Positions 1-5,230 of a stretch of 6,960 nucleotides of DNA are shown piece after piece (within the stretch, counting starts at the first letter, position 1; the number at the start of each line of letters is the position of its first letter). The translations under genes and the position numbers were made by a program. A model generated the notes under the pieces. It saw only the letters and a list, made by a program, of their open reading frames with translations. It was not told where the DNA came from and searched no databases. The DNA comes from an uncultured Cryptobacterium sp. (GTDB taxonomy: Bacteria; Actinomycetota; Coriobacteriia; Coriobacteriales; Eggerthellaceae), in assembly GCA_900554685.1 (NCBI GenBank), contig USIG01000093.1, positions 1-6,960 on the forward strand, in the 5' to 3' direction.

Positions 1-86
1 CCCCGCCCAGCTGTTAGCTGGCATCTTGCCTTTTGAAGCCCGGACTTTCCTCATGCATTGCACGCGGTTGCCCGACCCACTCCGAG
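1..86 (-). ncRNA. rnpB: RNase P RNA (rnpB), 5' part; 3' part lies beyond the left edge
   Basis: This is the catalytic RNA of ribonuclease P, which trims the 5' leader from pre-tRNAs. Read on the minus strand, it carries the conserved P4 and CR-I segment GAGGAAAGTCCGGGC (positions 52 to 38). Next comes a GGCAAGATGCC stretch and the P8-like hairpin CCAGCTAACAGCTGG, the order expected for a bacterial RNase P RNA. The P2-like segment GGTCGGGCAACCGC precedes them. Between P2 and P4 only a short helix fits P3 (CGTGC-AAT-GCATG, positions 65 to 53), which is small for a type A molecule. The 5' end is placed about 6 nt after the extended -10 and could be off by a few bases. Most of the RNA (normally 350-400 nt) is outside the window. 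Identification is from conserved core sequence and is firm. Confidence 0.93.
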
Positions 87-91
87 AGGCT

Positions 92-100
92 ATTGTATCA
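92..100 (-). promoter_or_regulatory. Extended -10 promoter of rnpB
   Basis: On the minus strand this reads TGATACAAT, a TGn extended -10 joined to the -10 hexamer TACAAT (one mismatch to TATAAT). It ends about 6 nt before the predicted rnpB 5' end, which is the right distance for a transcription start. The only -35 candidate, CTGACA at 118-123, sits 20 nt from the -10 hexamer, so the promoter probably relies on the extended -10. A compact strong promoter is expected for an abundant stable RNA. Confidence 0.6.
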
Positions 101-129
101 GACTCGATTGCTCTTGATGTCAGCAGATG

Positions 130-151
130 GCAGTATTTAGCAGTACTGCTA
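130..151. promoter_or_regulatory. Palindrome between the divergent rnpB and thiN genes
   Basis: TAGCAGTACTGCTA at 138-151 is a perfect 14-bp palindrome. A second GCAGTA lies exactly 10 bp upstream (130-135 and 140-145), and that copy can also pair with TACTGC (144-149). It lies roughly midway between the rnpB promoter and the thiN start, upstream of both. It could be a dimeric repressor or activator site, or chance. I do not recognise it as a known operator, and no convincing -35/-10 pair for thiN was found beside it. Confidence 0.3.
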
Positions 152-217
152 GACTATTAGACCAAAGCTCAATCGGAATAGTTATTTGGGATTCGATTAT
201 TGAGGAAAGAGAGCACC

Positions 218-895
218 ATGAAGCGTTGTTTGCTGGTAGGTGCTGCCCCTTCAGAAGGGCAGGGTCTCGCTTTTATTTTGGAAACGCAATCTTTTGATGC
301 GGTATACGCAGTTGATGGGGGTTTTGCGCAGGTAACAGCACGTGGCATTACTCCCGATGCGGTGTTTGGCGATTTTGATTCGCTTGGCGAAGTACCTCAT
401 CATCCTGAGGTATACGAATACGATGCCTACAAAGACTTTACTGATATGGACCTTGCTATACATCATGCAATCGAGGCAGGGTTTGACGAGCTTGTCGTTT
501 GCAATGCTTTTGTTGGAAGGCTTGATCATACCATTGGTAATTTGCAGCTTTTGATCCAGGCCGCATCGCAGGGTGCTTGCATTTGGGGAATAGAAGAGGA
601 TGAAGCAATCGCTCCTCTTGTTGCTCCTGGTCCTTTTTCGTCGTTGTCGTTCAAAGAGGGCGCTTATGGGGTGTGTTCGGTGTTATCTCACAGTGATGTT
701 GCCTTAGGTGTGTCTGAAGAAGGTCTTGAATGGAATCTTGAAGATGCGACTTGCGTCAACCGCGCTTTATGGGGCGTTTCCAACGAGCTTAAAGGAAAAC
801 CTGCCCGAATTAGCCTTAAGCAAGGATCTCTTTGGGTGACGTTTCCCCTGCAAGAACTATCTCGCGCATATTATGATGCGCTACCCAATGGATAA
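218..895 (+). CDS. thiN: Thiamine pyrophosphokinase (thiamine diphosphokinase)
   Basis: This cytosolic enzyme transfers pyrophosphate from ATP to thiamine, giving thiamine pyrophosphate (TPP) and AMP, and so salvages imported thiamine in one step. The 225 residues match the usual length of bacterial family members. The diagnostic motifs are present in order: DGG (33-35), PDAVFGDFDS (46-55), DFTDMDLAI (73-81) with the acidic residues that bind Mg-ATP, and GRLDH (100-104). A C-terminal beta-rich thiamine-binding half follows, with EGLEW near 168 and SNE at 188-190. The ATG at 218 was chosen because the purine-rich GAGGAAAGAGAG (202-213) sits just upstream. A TTG at 200 would add six residues, but that ribosome site would then lie inside the gene. 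It is followed by a riboswitch-led thiC, so the pathway context agrees, but the gene is upstream of the riboswitch and is not controlled by it in cis. Some annotators may leave the symbol blank. Confidence 0.95.
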   Translation: MKRCLLVGAAPSEGQGLAFILETQSFDAVYAVDGGFAQVTARGITPDAVFGDFDSLGEVPHHPEVYEYDAYKDFTDMDLAIHHAIEAGFDELVVCNAFVGRLDHTIGNLQLLIQAASQGACIWGIEEDEAIAPLVAPGPFSSLSFKEGAYGVCSVLSHSDVALGVSEEGLEWNLEDATCVNRALWGVSNELKGKPARISLKQGSLWVTFPLQELSRAYYDALPNG

Positions 896-1044
896 GGGTT
901 TTCATTGAGTCAGAAGTACGGGCTAGACACGCGAATCAGATGTCAAACCAGATGTGTCTGGACTACAATTTTGTCACGCTTGCAGAAGTAGAAGGACTTT
1001 ACCTCAAAAGGGCACTACAATACATACCACTACAATACCTATAA
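896..1044 (+). other. thiN-thiC spacer: upstream leader with competing hairpins
   Basis: This stretch has no coding content that I can support. It holds a perfect hairpin CCAGA-TGTG-TCTGG (948-961). It also holds an alternative longer stem pairing CTAGACAC (923-930) with GTGTCTGG (954-961), including one G-U pair. CAGATGT occurs twice (937-943 and 949-955). The stem is followed by ACTACAATTTTG, which is only weakly T-rich, so it is at best a poor terminator for thiN. Three TACAAT hexamers (964, 1016, 1031) and a TATAAA (1040) are possible -10 elements for the thiC transcript. None has a good -35 at 17 bp, so the transcription start cannot be fixed from sequence. Confidence 0.4.
1013..1038 (+). 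repeat. 15-bp-period direct repeat containing TACAAT
   Basis: CACTACAATAC occurs perfectly at 1013-1023 and 1028-1038, just before the TPP riboswitch. Each copy contains the -10-like hexamer TACAAT. A related ACTACAAT is found at 962-969. The duplication may have doubled the thiC promoter -10, or it may be neutral slippage. Confidence 0.6.
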
Positions 1045-1152
1045 AAAGGGGAGCTAGATTTAGAAGTGAAAACAGAACTGCTAAATCTGGCTGAGAGGAA
1101 GCTTGGCTTCGACCCTCGGAACCTGATATGGATAATTCCAGCGAAGGGAGCA
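1045..1152 (+). promoter_or_regulatory. TPP riboswitch (THI-box) of thiC
   Basis: This is an RNA aptamer that binds thiamine pyrophosphate and shuts off thiamine synthesis genes. Conserved segments appear in order. GGGGAGC is at 1048-1054. A distal stem pairs AGATTTAG (1055-1062) with CTAAATCT (1081-1088). Then come GGCTGAGA (1089-1096), an optional hairpin GAAGC-TTG-GCTTC (1098-1110), ACCCTCGGAACCTGAT (1112-1127), GGATAAT (1130-1136), and CCAGCGAAGGGA (1138-1149). These are the hallmark THI-box blocks that read the pyrimidine and the pyrophosphate. The conserved AAGGGA end is also the thiC Shine-Dalgarno, so TPP binding should hide the ribosome site directly. I see no separate expression platform, no poly-U terminator before the ATG, and no convincing P1 helix. 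Boundaries are approximate to several bases at the 5' end. Confidence 0.93.
1144..1150 (+). promoter_or_regulatory. thiC ribosome binding site embedded in the riboswitch core
   Basis: AAGGGAG lies 7 nt before the ATG at 1158 and coincides with the last conserved block of the TPP aptamer. It decides the start. The in-frame ATG at 1128 lies inside the conserved CCTGATATGGATAAT segment and has no ribosome site of its own, so it is rejected. Confidence 0.8.
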
Positions 1153-1157
1153 CATCT

Positions 1158-2486
1158 ATGACGCAGATCGATGCAGCGCGCGCAGGTATTTGTACGCCGG
1201 AAATGAAGGCGGTAGCTGCTAAAGAATATAAAACACCCGAAGAAATTCGCGATGCCGTCGCGAAGGGCACAATCGCAATACCTGCAAATATCAATCACAC
1301 TACGCTTGATCCTGAGGGAGTGGGCGAGGGCCTGCGAACGAAGGTAAATGTAAACTTGGGCATTTCGGGCGACTTAATGGACGAGGAAATGGAGTTCGAA
1401 AAAGCTCGCATTGCCATCGAGCTCGGTGCCGAAGGAATTATGGATCTGAGCAATCACGGTAAGACTCGCGAGTTTCGCCGCAAGCTGATCGCCATGTCTC
1501 CGGCTATGATCGGCACGGTGCCAATGTATGACGCCATTGGATATTTGGAAAAACCACTGATTGGAATTACTGCGCAAGATTTTTTGGACGTCATTCGCGC
1601 TCATGCTGAAGATGGCGTTGACTTTGTGACGGTGCACGCAGGAATGAATCGTCGCGTTATCGAGTCGTTTAAAGAAACGGGTCGTCTGATGAATATCGTT
1701 TCACGTGGCGGGTCGCTTATCTTTGCTTGGATGGAAGCAACAGGAAACGAAAATCCCTTCTATGAACATTATGATGAGGTTCTCGAAATCCTTCATGAAT
1801 ATGACGTCACCATCAGTATTGGCGATGCTATGCGTCCAGGCTGCACGTATGATGCAAGCGATGCGGGTCAAATTGCAGAATTGATCGAAATAGGCAAATT
1901 AACCAAGCGCGCATGGGATGCCGGTGTTCAAGTAATGGTTGAAGGGCCTGGTCATATGGCGCTTGATGAAATCGCGGCTAATATGAAGATGGAAAAAAGA
2001 CTGTGCCACAATGCGCCTTTTTATGTTTTGGGGCCTTTGGTAACTGATATTGCTCCTGGGTATGATCACATTACCGCGGCAATCGGTGGAGCCGTTGCGG
2101 CTTCAAGCGGTGCGGACTTTTTGTGCTATGTTACGCCTGCAGAGCATCTACGCTTGCCTGACGCCAACGATGTTCGCGAAGGCTTAGTTGCAACGAAAAT
2201 CGCAGCTCACGCGGCAGATATCGCGAAGGGAATTCCTCATGCGCGTGACGTTGACAACCGCATGAGCGATGCGCGAAGGCGTGTCGACTGGGAAGAAATG
2301 TTCTCGCTCGCTCTTGATCCCGAAAAGCCTCGAAAGTATTTCGAAAGTGCTCCTCCGTCCAACGAGGGAACCTGCACGATGTGTGGAAAAATGTGCGCAG
2401 TGCGTACGGTAAATACCATCATGGACGGTCTGGTTATTGACTTAGGCAACGAAATGGAAGAAGCACCCTCTGATAAGGATGAATAG
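1158..2486 (+). CDS. thiC: Phosphomethylpyrimidine synthase ThiC (HMP-P synthase)
   Basis: This is a radical-SAM enzyme that rearranges aminoimidazole ribotide into hydroxymethylpyrimidine phosphate (HMP-P), the pyrimidine half of thiamine. It acts in the cytosol and needs a [4Fe-4S] cluster. It is 442 residues long, the short form, without the roughly 150-residue N-terminal extension of proteobacterial ThiC. Recognisable blocks are NINHTTLDPEGVGEGLRTKV (44-63), GAEGIMDLS (90-98), VDFVTVHAG (154-162), GDAMRPGC (222-229), VEGPGHM (261-267), and LGPLVTDIAPGYDHITAAIG (291-310). The cluster ligands near the C terminus are C406, C409 and C413. Their CX2CX3C spacing is one residue shorter than the CX2CX4C of E. 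coli-type ThiC. Translation should fall when TPP binds the riboswitch just upstream. thiD follows 111 bp later on the same strand with no terminator between, so the two are probably one operon. Confidence 0.97.
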   Translation: MTQIDAARAGICTPEMKAVAAKEYKTPEEIRDAVAKGTIAIPANINHTTLDPEGVGEGLRTKVNVNLGISGDLMDEEMEFEKARIAIELGAEGIMDLSNHGKTREFRRKLIAMSPAMIGTVPMYDAIGYLEKPLIGITAQDFLDVIRAHAEDGVDFVTVHAGMNRRVIESFKETGRLMNIVSRGGSLIFAWMEATGNENPFYEHYDEVLEILHEYDVTISIGDAMRPGCTYDASDAGQIAELIEIGKLTKRAWDAGVQVMVEGPGHMALDEIAANMKMEKRLCHNAPFYVLGPLVTDIAPGYDHITAAIGGAVAASSGADFLCYVTPAEHLRLPDANDVREGLVATKIAAHAADIAKGIPHARDVDNRMSDARRRVDWEEMFSLALDPEKPRKYFESAPPSNEGTCTMCGKMCAVRTVNTIMDGLVIDLGNEMEEAPSDKDE

Positions 2487-2520
2487 GCCCGCAAAACCCG
2501 AAGACAGCGAAGGTCGAATG

Positions 2521-2561
2521 CAGAGGCGCGAGCAAAGCAAAGGCCATAGACAGAGGCGCGA
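2521..2561 (+). repeat. 30-nt-period direct repeat in the thiC-thiD spacer
   Basis: CAGAGGCGCGA occurs perfectly at 2521-2531 and 2551-2561. A shorter GCGAAGGT also occurs twice (2507-2514 and 2581-2588). The second GCGAAGGT forms part of the thiD ribosome site. The 111-bp spacer is purine-rich on the plus strand and contains no terminator-like stem followed by T residues, consistent with thiC-thiD read-through. Confidence 0.65.
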
Positions 2562-2597
2562 ATAAAATATAAAGCAAAAGGCGAAGGTGAGAAATCA

Positions 2598-3389
2598 ATG
2601 ATTCCTTGTGCATTAAGTATTGCCGGGTCCGATTCAAGTGGCGGAGCAGGAATCCAGGCAGACATAAAAACTATGGAAGCGCTCGGGGTATATGCCGAAA
2701 CAGTTATCACGGCACTTACCGCGCAAAACACCCAAGGCGTACAGGGGATTTTACCCGTTGATGACGCCTTTATCTCTCAGCAGATCGAAAGCGTTTTTTC
2801 AGATATACGACCCGATGCGGTGAAAATCGGCATGCTTCCTAATGCCGATGCCGTGCATGCAGTAGCGCGCGGTTTGCGTGCATGGGAAGCTTCGCATGTT
2901 GTACTCGATCCTGTTATGGTGGCAACCACGGGTGCTTCGCTTTCCGAGGATGCTGCAGTGCAGGCACTTAAAGAAGAGCTGATTCCTCTTGCTGAAGTAA
3001 TTACTCCCAATATCCCTGAAGCGCAGGTACTTTCCGGAGTTTCTATCAAGACAAAAGACGACATGGTTACGGCAGGTATTATCCTTTGCCGAAAAGGGGC
3101 GCATGCGGTTTTAGTGAAGGGTGGGCATTTTACTGGCTGTGCCGATGATGTGCTTGTGATGAGTGAAGATGATGTGACATGGTTTGATGAAAAGCACGTC
3201 AAAACCCAAAACACCCACGGTACGGGTTGTACGCTCTCATCAGCTATTGCATCCTATCTTGCTAAAGGAATGCCGCTTTCAAAGGCGGTAGAACGAGCAA
3301 AGCGCTATTTAACGGGAGCCCTTATTCATGATCTTGAATTAGGTAAGGGATATGGCCCGGTAAATCATATGTGGGCATACGGCGGCTAA
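2598..3389 (+). CDS. thiD: Hydroxymethylpyrimidine/phosphomethylpyrimidine kinase ThiD
   Basis: This ribokinase-fold enzyme phosphorylates HMP and then HMP-P to HMP-PP, the substrate that ThiE joins to the thiazole. It acts in the cytosol, directly downstream of the ThiC reaction. The 263 residues are a full-length ThiD. The N-terminal substrate-binding motif AGSDSSGGAGIQAD (9-22) is intact. TALTAQNTQGV (38-48), VVLDPVMVATTG (101-112) and TPNIPEA (136-142) follow in the family order. The catalytic anion-hole motif NTHGTGCTLSSAIA (205-218) includes C211. An AAGGTGAG-type ribosome site (2584-2591) sits about 7 nt before the ATG. No ThiE domain is fused at the C terminus. The final AYGG-stop codons coincide with the first copy of a repeat that continues through the downstream spacer, so the extreme C terminus may have been reshaped by that repeat. 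Confidence 0.96.
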   Translation: MIPCALSIAGSDSSGGAGIQADIKTMEALGVYAETVITALTAQNTQGVQGILPVDDAFISQQIESVFSDIRPDAVKIGMLPNADAVHAVARGLRAWEASHVVLDPVMVATTGASLSEDAAVQALKEELIPLAEVITPNIPEAQVLSGVSIKTKDDMVTAGIILCRKGAHAVLVKGGHFTGCADDVLVMSEDDVTWFDEKHVKTQNTHGTGCTLSSAIASYLAKGMPLSKAVERAKRYLTGALIHDLELGKGYGPVNHMWAYGG

Positions 3390-3533
3390 GCTAGTATGCA
3401 GCGGGGCGTTTTCGGCATACGGCAGCTAAGCTGTCATACGGCGGGACATACGGCGGCTAAGCTTGCAGACGGAATTCGGCATACGGCGTTAAGCGGACGT
3501 ATGTTAACTTAAGTGAGTTACGGCGGCTAAAGC
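3374..3533. repeat. Six-copy CATACGGCGGCTAAGCT repeat between convergent thiD and cca
   Basis: CATACGGC occurs exactly at 3376, 3416, 3435, 3447 and 3480. A sixth related copy, TTACGGCGGCTAA, is at 3518-3530. The best copies read GGCATACGGCGGCTAAGCT (3374-3392), GGCATACGGCAGCTAAGCT (3414-3432) and CATACGGCGGCTAAGCTT (3447-3464). Spacing is irregular (40, 19, 12, 33 and 38 bp), so this is neither a CRISPR array nor a simple satellite. The first copy contains the thiD stop codon and the last overlaps the cca stop. The copy at 3480 can form a stem with CGTATG at 3498-3503. No classical bidirectional terminator with a T tract is visible. Confidence 0.75.
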
Positions 3534-4918
3534 ACCAGCGCTGAGAGCTTCTTTACGTAGGTAAGAAGAGTTTCACGATCCGGCTCGAGATCCTCTCGCG
3601 CCACCGCAGCAAAGGCTTCGCTTAGCAGTAGGCCAATTTGAGGACCCTCAGGGATCCCAAGGGCGATTAAATCAGCTCCGTTGATCGGCAAATCGTGCAC
3701 CGATAAACAAGCTCCCTCTGCCTGCATCTCTTCAAAAATATGCTCAACCTCATCAATGGTTTTAACTCGTTTGTGGCTGAAAGCTGCCTGGCCAAGTGCG
3801 TCTCCACGCATGAGATCACACATAACATGGAAAAGGTCAGCATTTTCTTCAAGCTTTGCGAAAAGAATGCGCACATCTTGGCGAGTTGGCTTGGGGTGGT
3901 CATCGTGATAGCGCACTAAAAGCTCCAGATCATGAAGACGTTTGCGACTAAAGCGGAGACGTTTTGCCGCCTTGCGCAGATGATCGATGCTTGCCAGGGG
4001 GTGCCCCGGCATATGACCAACACCGTTTTTGTCACGGAAGAACGTATCGGGTTTTCCCGCATCATGGAAAAGTGCCGCCCAACGTACAAGTGGTTTTTGA
4101 GGAGTATTTTCTACAACGTAGGCGGTGTGCTCAAGAACATCATAAATGTGCCAACGACTGTGCTGATCAAAGCCCTTCATAACGTGAAGCTGAGGAATTA
4201 TTACGCTTAGCACATCAGCATACGTCAATAAAACCGGTCGAATGTTTTTTCCGCAAAGCATTTTTTCAAGCTCAACCGAAAGACGCTCGCCCGCAACGTG
4301 AGATAGCGTAGAAGCCTGTTCGAACAGCGCATTTCCGGTGTCTATTGCAAGGGAAAAAGAAAGTTGCGAAGCGAAACGTAGGGCACGCACAATACGAAGA
4401 GCGTCTTCCTGGAAACGCTGGGTAGGGTTGCCAACGCAGCGAATGATTCGATGATGTAAATCGGCTTGTCCTTCATAAGGATCAACAAGTCCTCGCGTAG
4501 GATGAAAAGCCATGGCGTTGATAGTGAAATCGCGTCGCGCCAGATCTTCGGTTATGGAAGAAACGAATGCCACAGCATTCGGATGGCGATGATCGGCATA
4601 TTCCATTTCGCGTCGAAACGTGGTGATTTCAAGAGGATAGCTCTGGTTGATTACCGTGATGGTGCCATGCTTGGTACCTGTTTCAATGACACGCCAACCG
4701 TGATCAAGAGCTATTTTTTTAACTGCTTCCCACCGCGCGTTGGTGGCAATATCGGCATCGTGAGGCTTAACACCGCGAAGGGCATCACGCACAAAGCCTC
4801 CGACGATCCATGCCTCGTAACCTTGTTCTTCAATAGAGGCTAATACCTCAAGGAGAGGCGTTGGCAGAGAGGAGAGAAGAGGATACGCGGTACTATGTAG
4901 TGCGTTTTCGTAAGACAC
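3527..4918 (-). CDS. cca: CCA tRNA nucleotidyltransferase (class II, with HD domain)
   Basis: This enzyme adds or repairs the 3'-terminal CCA of tRNAs from CTP and ATP without a nucleic-acid template. With the GTG start it has 463 residues. The class II nucleotidyltransferase head shows GGFVRDAL (40-47), the metal-binding pair D54 and D56 in HDADIAT, and RRDFTINAMAF (128-138) for sugar and base selection. EDALRIVRALRF (171-182) begins the neck. An HD domain follows, with H257 and H264 in HIYDVLEHT and HDAGKP at 285-290, and the C-terminal block GADLIALGIPEGPQIG is near 414-429. The start is ambiguous. TAAGGAGGGGA lies just upstream, 9 nt from this GTG but only 3 nt from an in-frame TTG at 4924 that would add two residues. 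Spacing and codon favour GTG. It converges on thiD and appears monocistronic here. A poly(A) polymerase of the same superfamily is less likely, given the complete HD domain and EDxxR motif. Confidence 0.94.
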   Translation of the reverse strand: MSYENALHSTAYPLLSSLPTPLLEVLASIEEQGYEAWIVGGFVRDALRGVKPHDADIATNARWEAVKKIALDHGWRVIETGTKHGTITVINQSYPLEITTFRREMEYADHRHPNAVAFVSSITEDLARRDFTINAMAFHPTRGLVDPYEGQADLHHRIIRCVGNPTQRFQEDALRIVRALRFASQLSFSLAIDTGNALFEQASTLSHVAGERLSVELEKMLCGKNIRPVLLTYADVLSVIIPQLHVMKGFDQHSRWHIYDVLEHTAYVVENTPQKPLVRWAALFHDAGKPDTFFRDKNGVGHMPGHPLASIDHLRKAAKRLRFSRKRLHDLELLVRYHDDHPKPTRQDVRILFAKLEENADLFHVMCDLMRGDALGQAAFSHKRVKTIDEVEHIFEEMQAEGACLSVHDLPINGADLIALGIPEGPQIGLLLSEAFAAVAREDLEPDRETLLTYVKKLSALVL

Positions 4919-4947
4919 AGACAATCCCCTCCTTATGGTGAAACTCT

Positions 4948-4989
4948 AGTATAAAACATACCTGGTTTTATATAAAAACATACTTGGTT
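4948..4989 (-). promoter_or_regulatory. cca promoter region with two tandem 15-bp repeats, 22 bp apart
   Basis: On the minus strand AACCAAGTATGTTTT (4989-4975) and AACCAGGTATGTTTT (4967-4953) match at 14 of 15 bases, and their starts are 22 bp apart, about two helical turns. The second copy runs directly into TATACT (4953-4948), the best -10 for cca. No TTGACA-like -35 is present, so the repeats occupy the place of the -35. They could be sites for an activator or repressor dimer. Alternatively they could be a duplicated promoter, since TATATA after the first copy aligns with TATACT after the second. The regulator is unknown to me. Confidence 0.45.
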
Positions 4990-5020
4990 GCGCATATGAT
5001 TTGCATTTGCGCTTCTTTTA
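4990..5020 (+). terminator. Terminator-like hairpin with no upstream plus-strand gene
   Basis: GCGCATATG (4990-4998) pairs with CATTTGCGC (5004-5012) across a 5-nt loop with one T-T mismatch, and is followed by TTCTTTTA. On the plus strand this resembles an intrinsic terminator, yet the neighbouring cca gene runs the other way and starts at 4918. It may end a short divergent transcript, or it may be an inverted-repeat protein site upstream of the cca promoter. Confidence 0.35.
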
Positions 5021-5117
5021 AGATTTATGTGAGATTCGTTGTGTAGAATCAAGAAGAGAATGGCGTGCTTGAGCGGTCTTTTAAGCGGGGTTTGAAAAGC
5101 TTCTTGAAAAGATCAGG

Positions 5118-5207
5118 CAGCTTTCCGAGAAGATGGTGGAGTATCTTCTTAAAGAGATCGAGTAGCTTTCCGAAAAGATGGCGGAGCATCTTTTCAAAGA
5201 GGTGATT
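5118..5207 (+). repeat. Two tandem 45-nt units, each forming a 9-bp hairpin with a GNGGAG loop
   Basis: Units 5118-5162 and 5163-5207 agree at 34 of 45 positions. The first folds as GAGAAGATG (5127-5135), loop GTGGAG, TATCTTCTT (5142-5150). The second folds as GAAAAGATG (5172-5180), loop GCGGAG, CATCTTTTC (5187-5195). The 24-nt hairpins differ at five positions, and all four stem differences keep pairing. One G-C pair (5129/5148) becomes A-T, and two G-T pairs become G-C. The unit length is also 15 codons, and one frame reads LSEKM(V/A)E(Y/H)L in both copies. A TAG (5163-5165) separates them, so a decayed coding repeat is an alternative explanation. No family is recognised. Confidence 0.7.
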
Positions 5208-5230
5208 GAACATCCTCCAGGTGGAATGAT

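Noticed and set aside
200..217. TTG start adding six codons to thiN
   Set aside because: The purine-rich GAGGAAAGAGAG ribosome site falls inside this extension and fits the ATG at 218.
1128..1157. Ten extra N-terminal codons for ThiC from the ATG at 1128
   Set aside because: The ATG lies in the conserved core of the TPP aptamer and has no ribosome site. The ATG at 1158 has AAGGGAG at 7 nt.
2237..2731. 164-codon minus-strand frame spanning the thiC end and thiD start
   Set aside because: It overlaps two well-supported genes, has no ribosome site or family signal, and the spacer repeats run through it.
3374..3533. CRISPR array
   Set aside because: Repeats are short, spacing is irregular (12-40 bp), copies overlap gene ends, and no cas gene is present.
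3932..4210. 92-codon plus-strand frame inside cca
   Set aside because: It is antisense to the HD-domain coding part of cca and its translation shows no family.
5060..5095. 11-codon leader peptide upstream of recN
   Set aside because: It has only a weak purine-rich stretch before the ATG and is far from recN. A frame this short is expected by chance.
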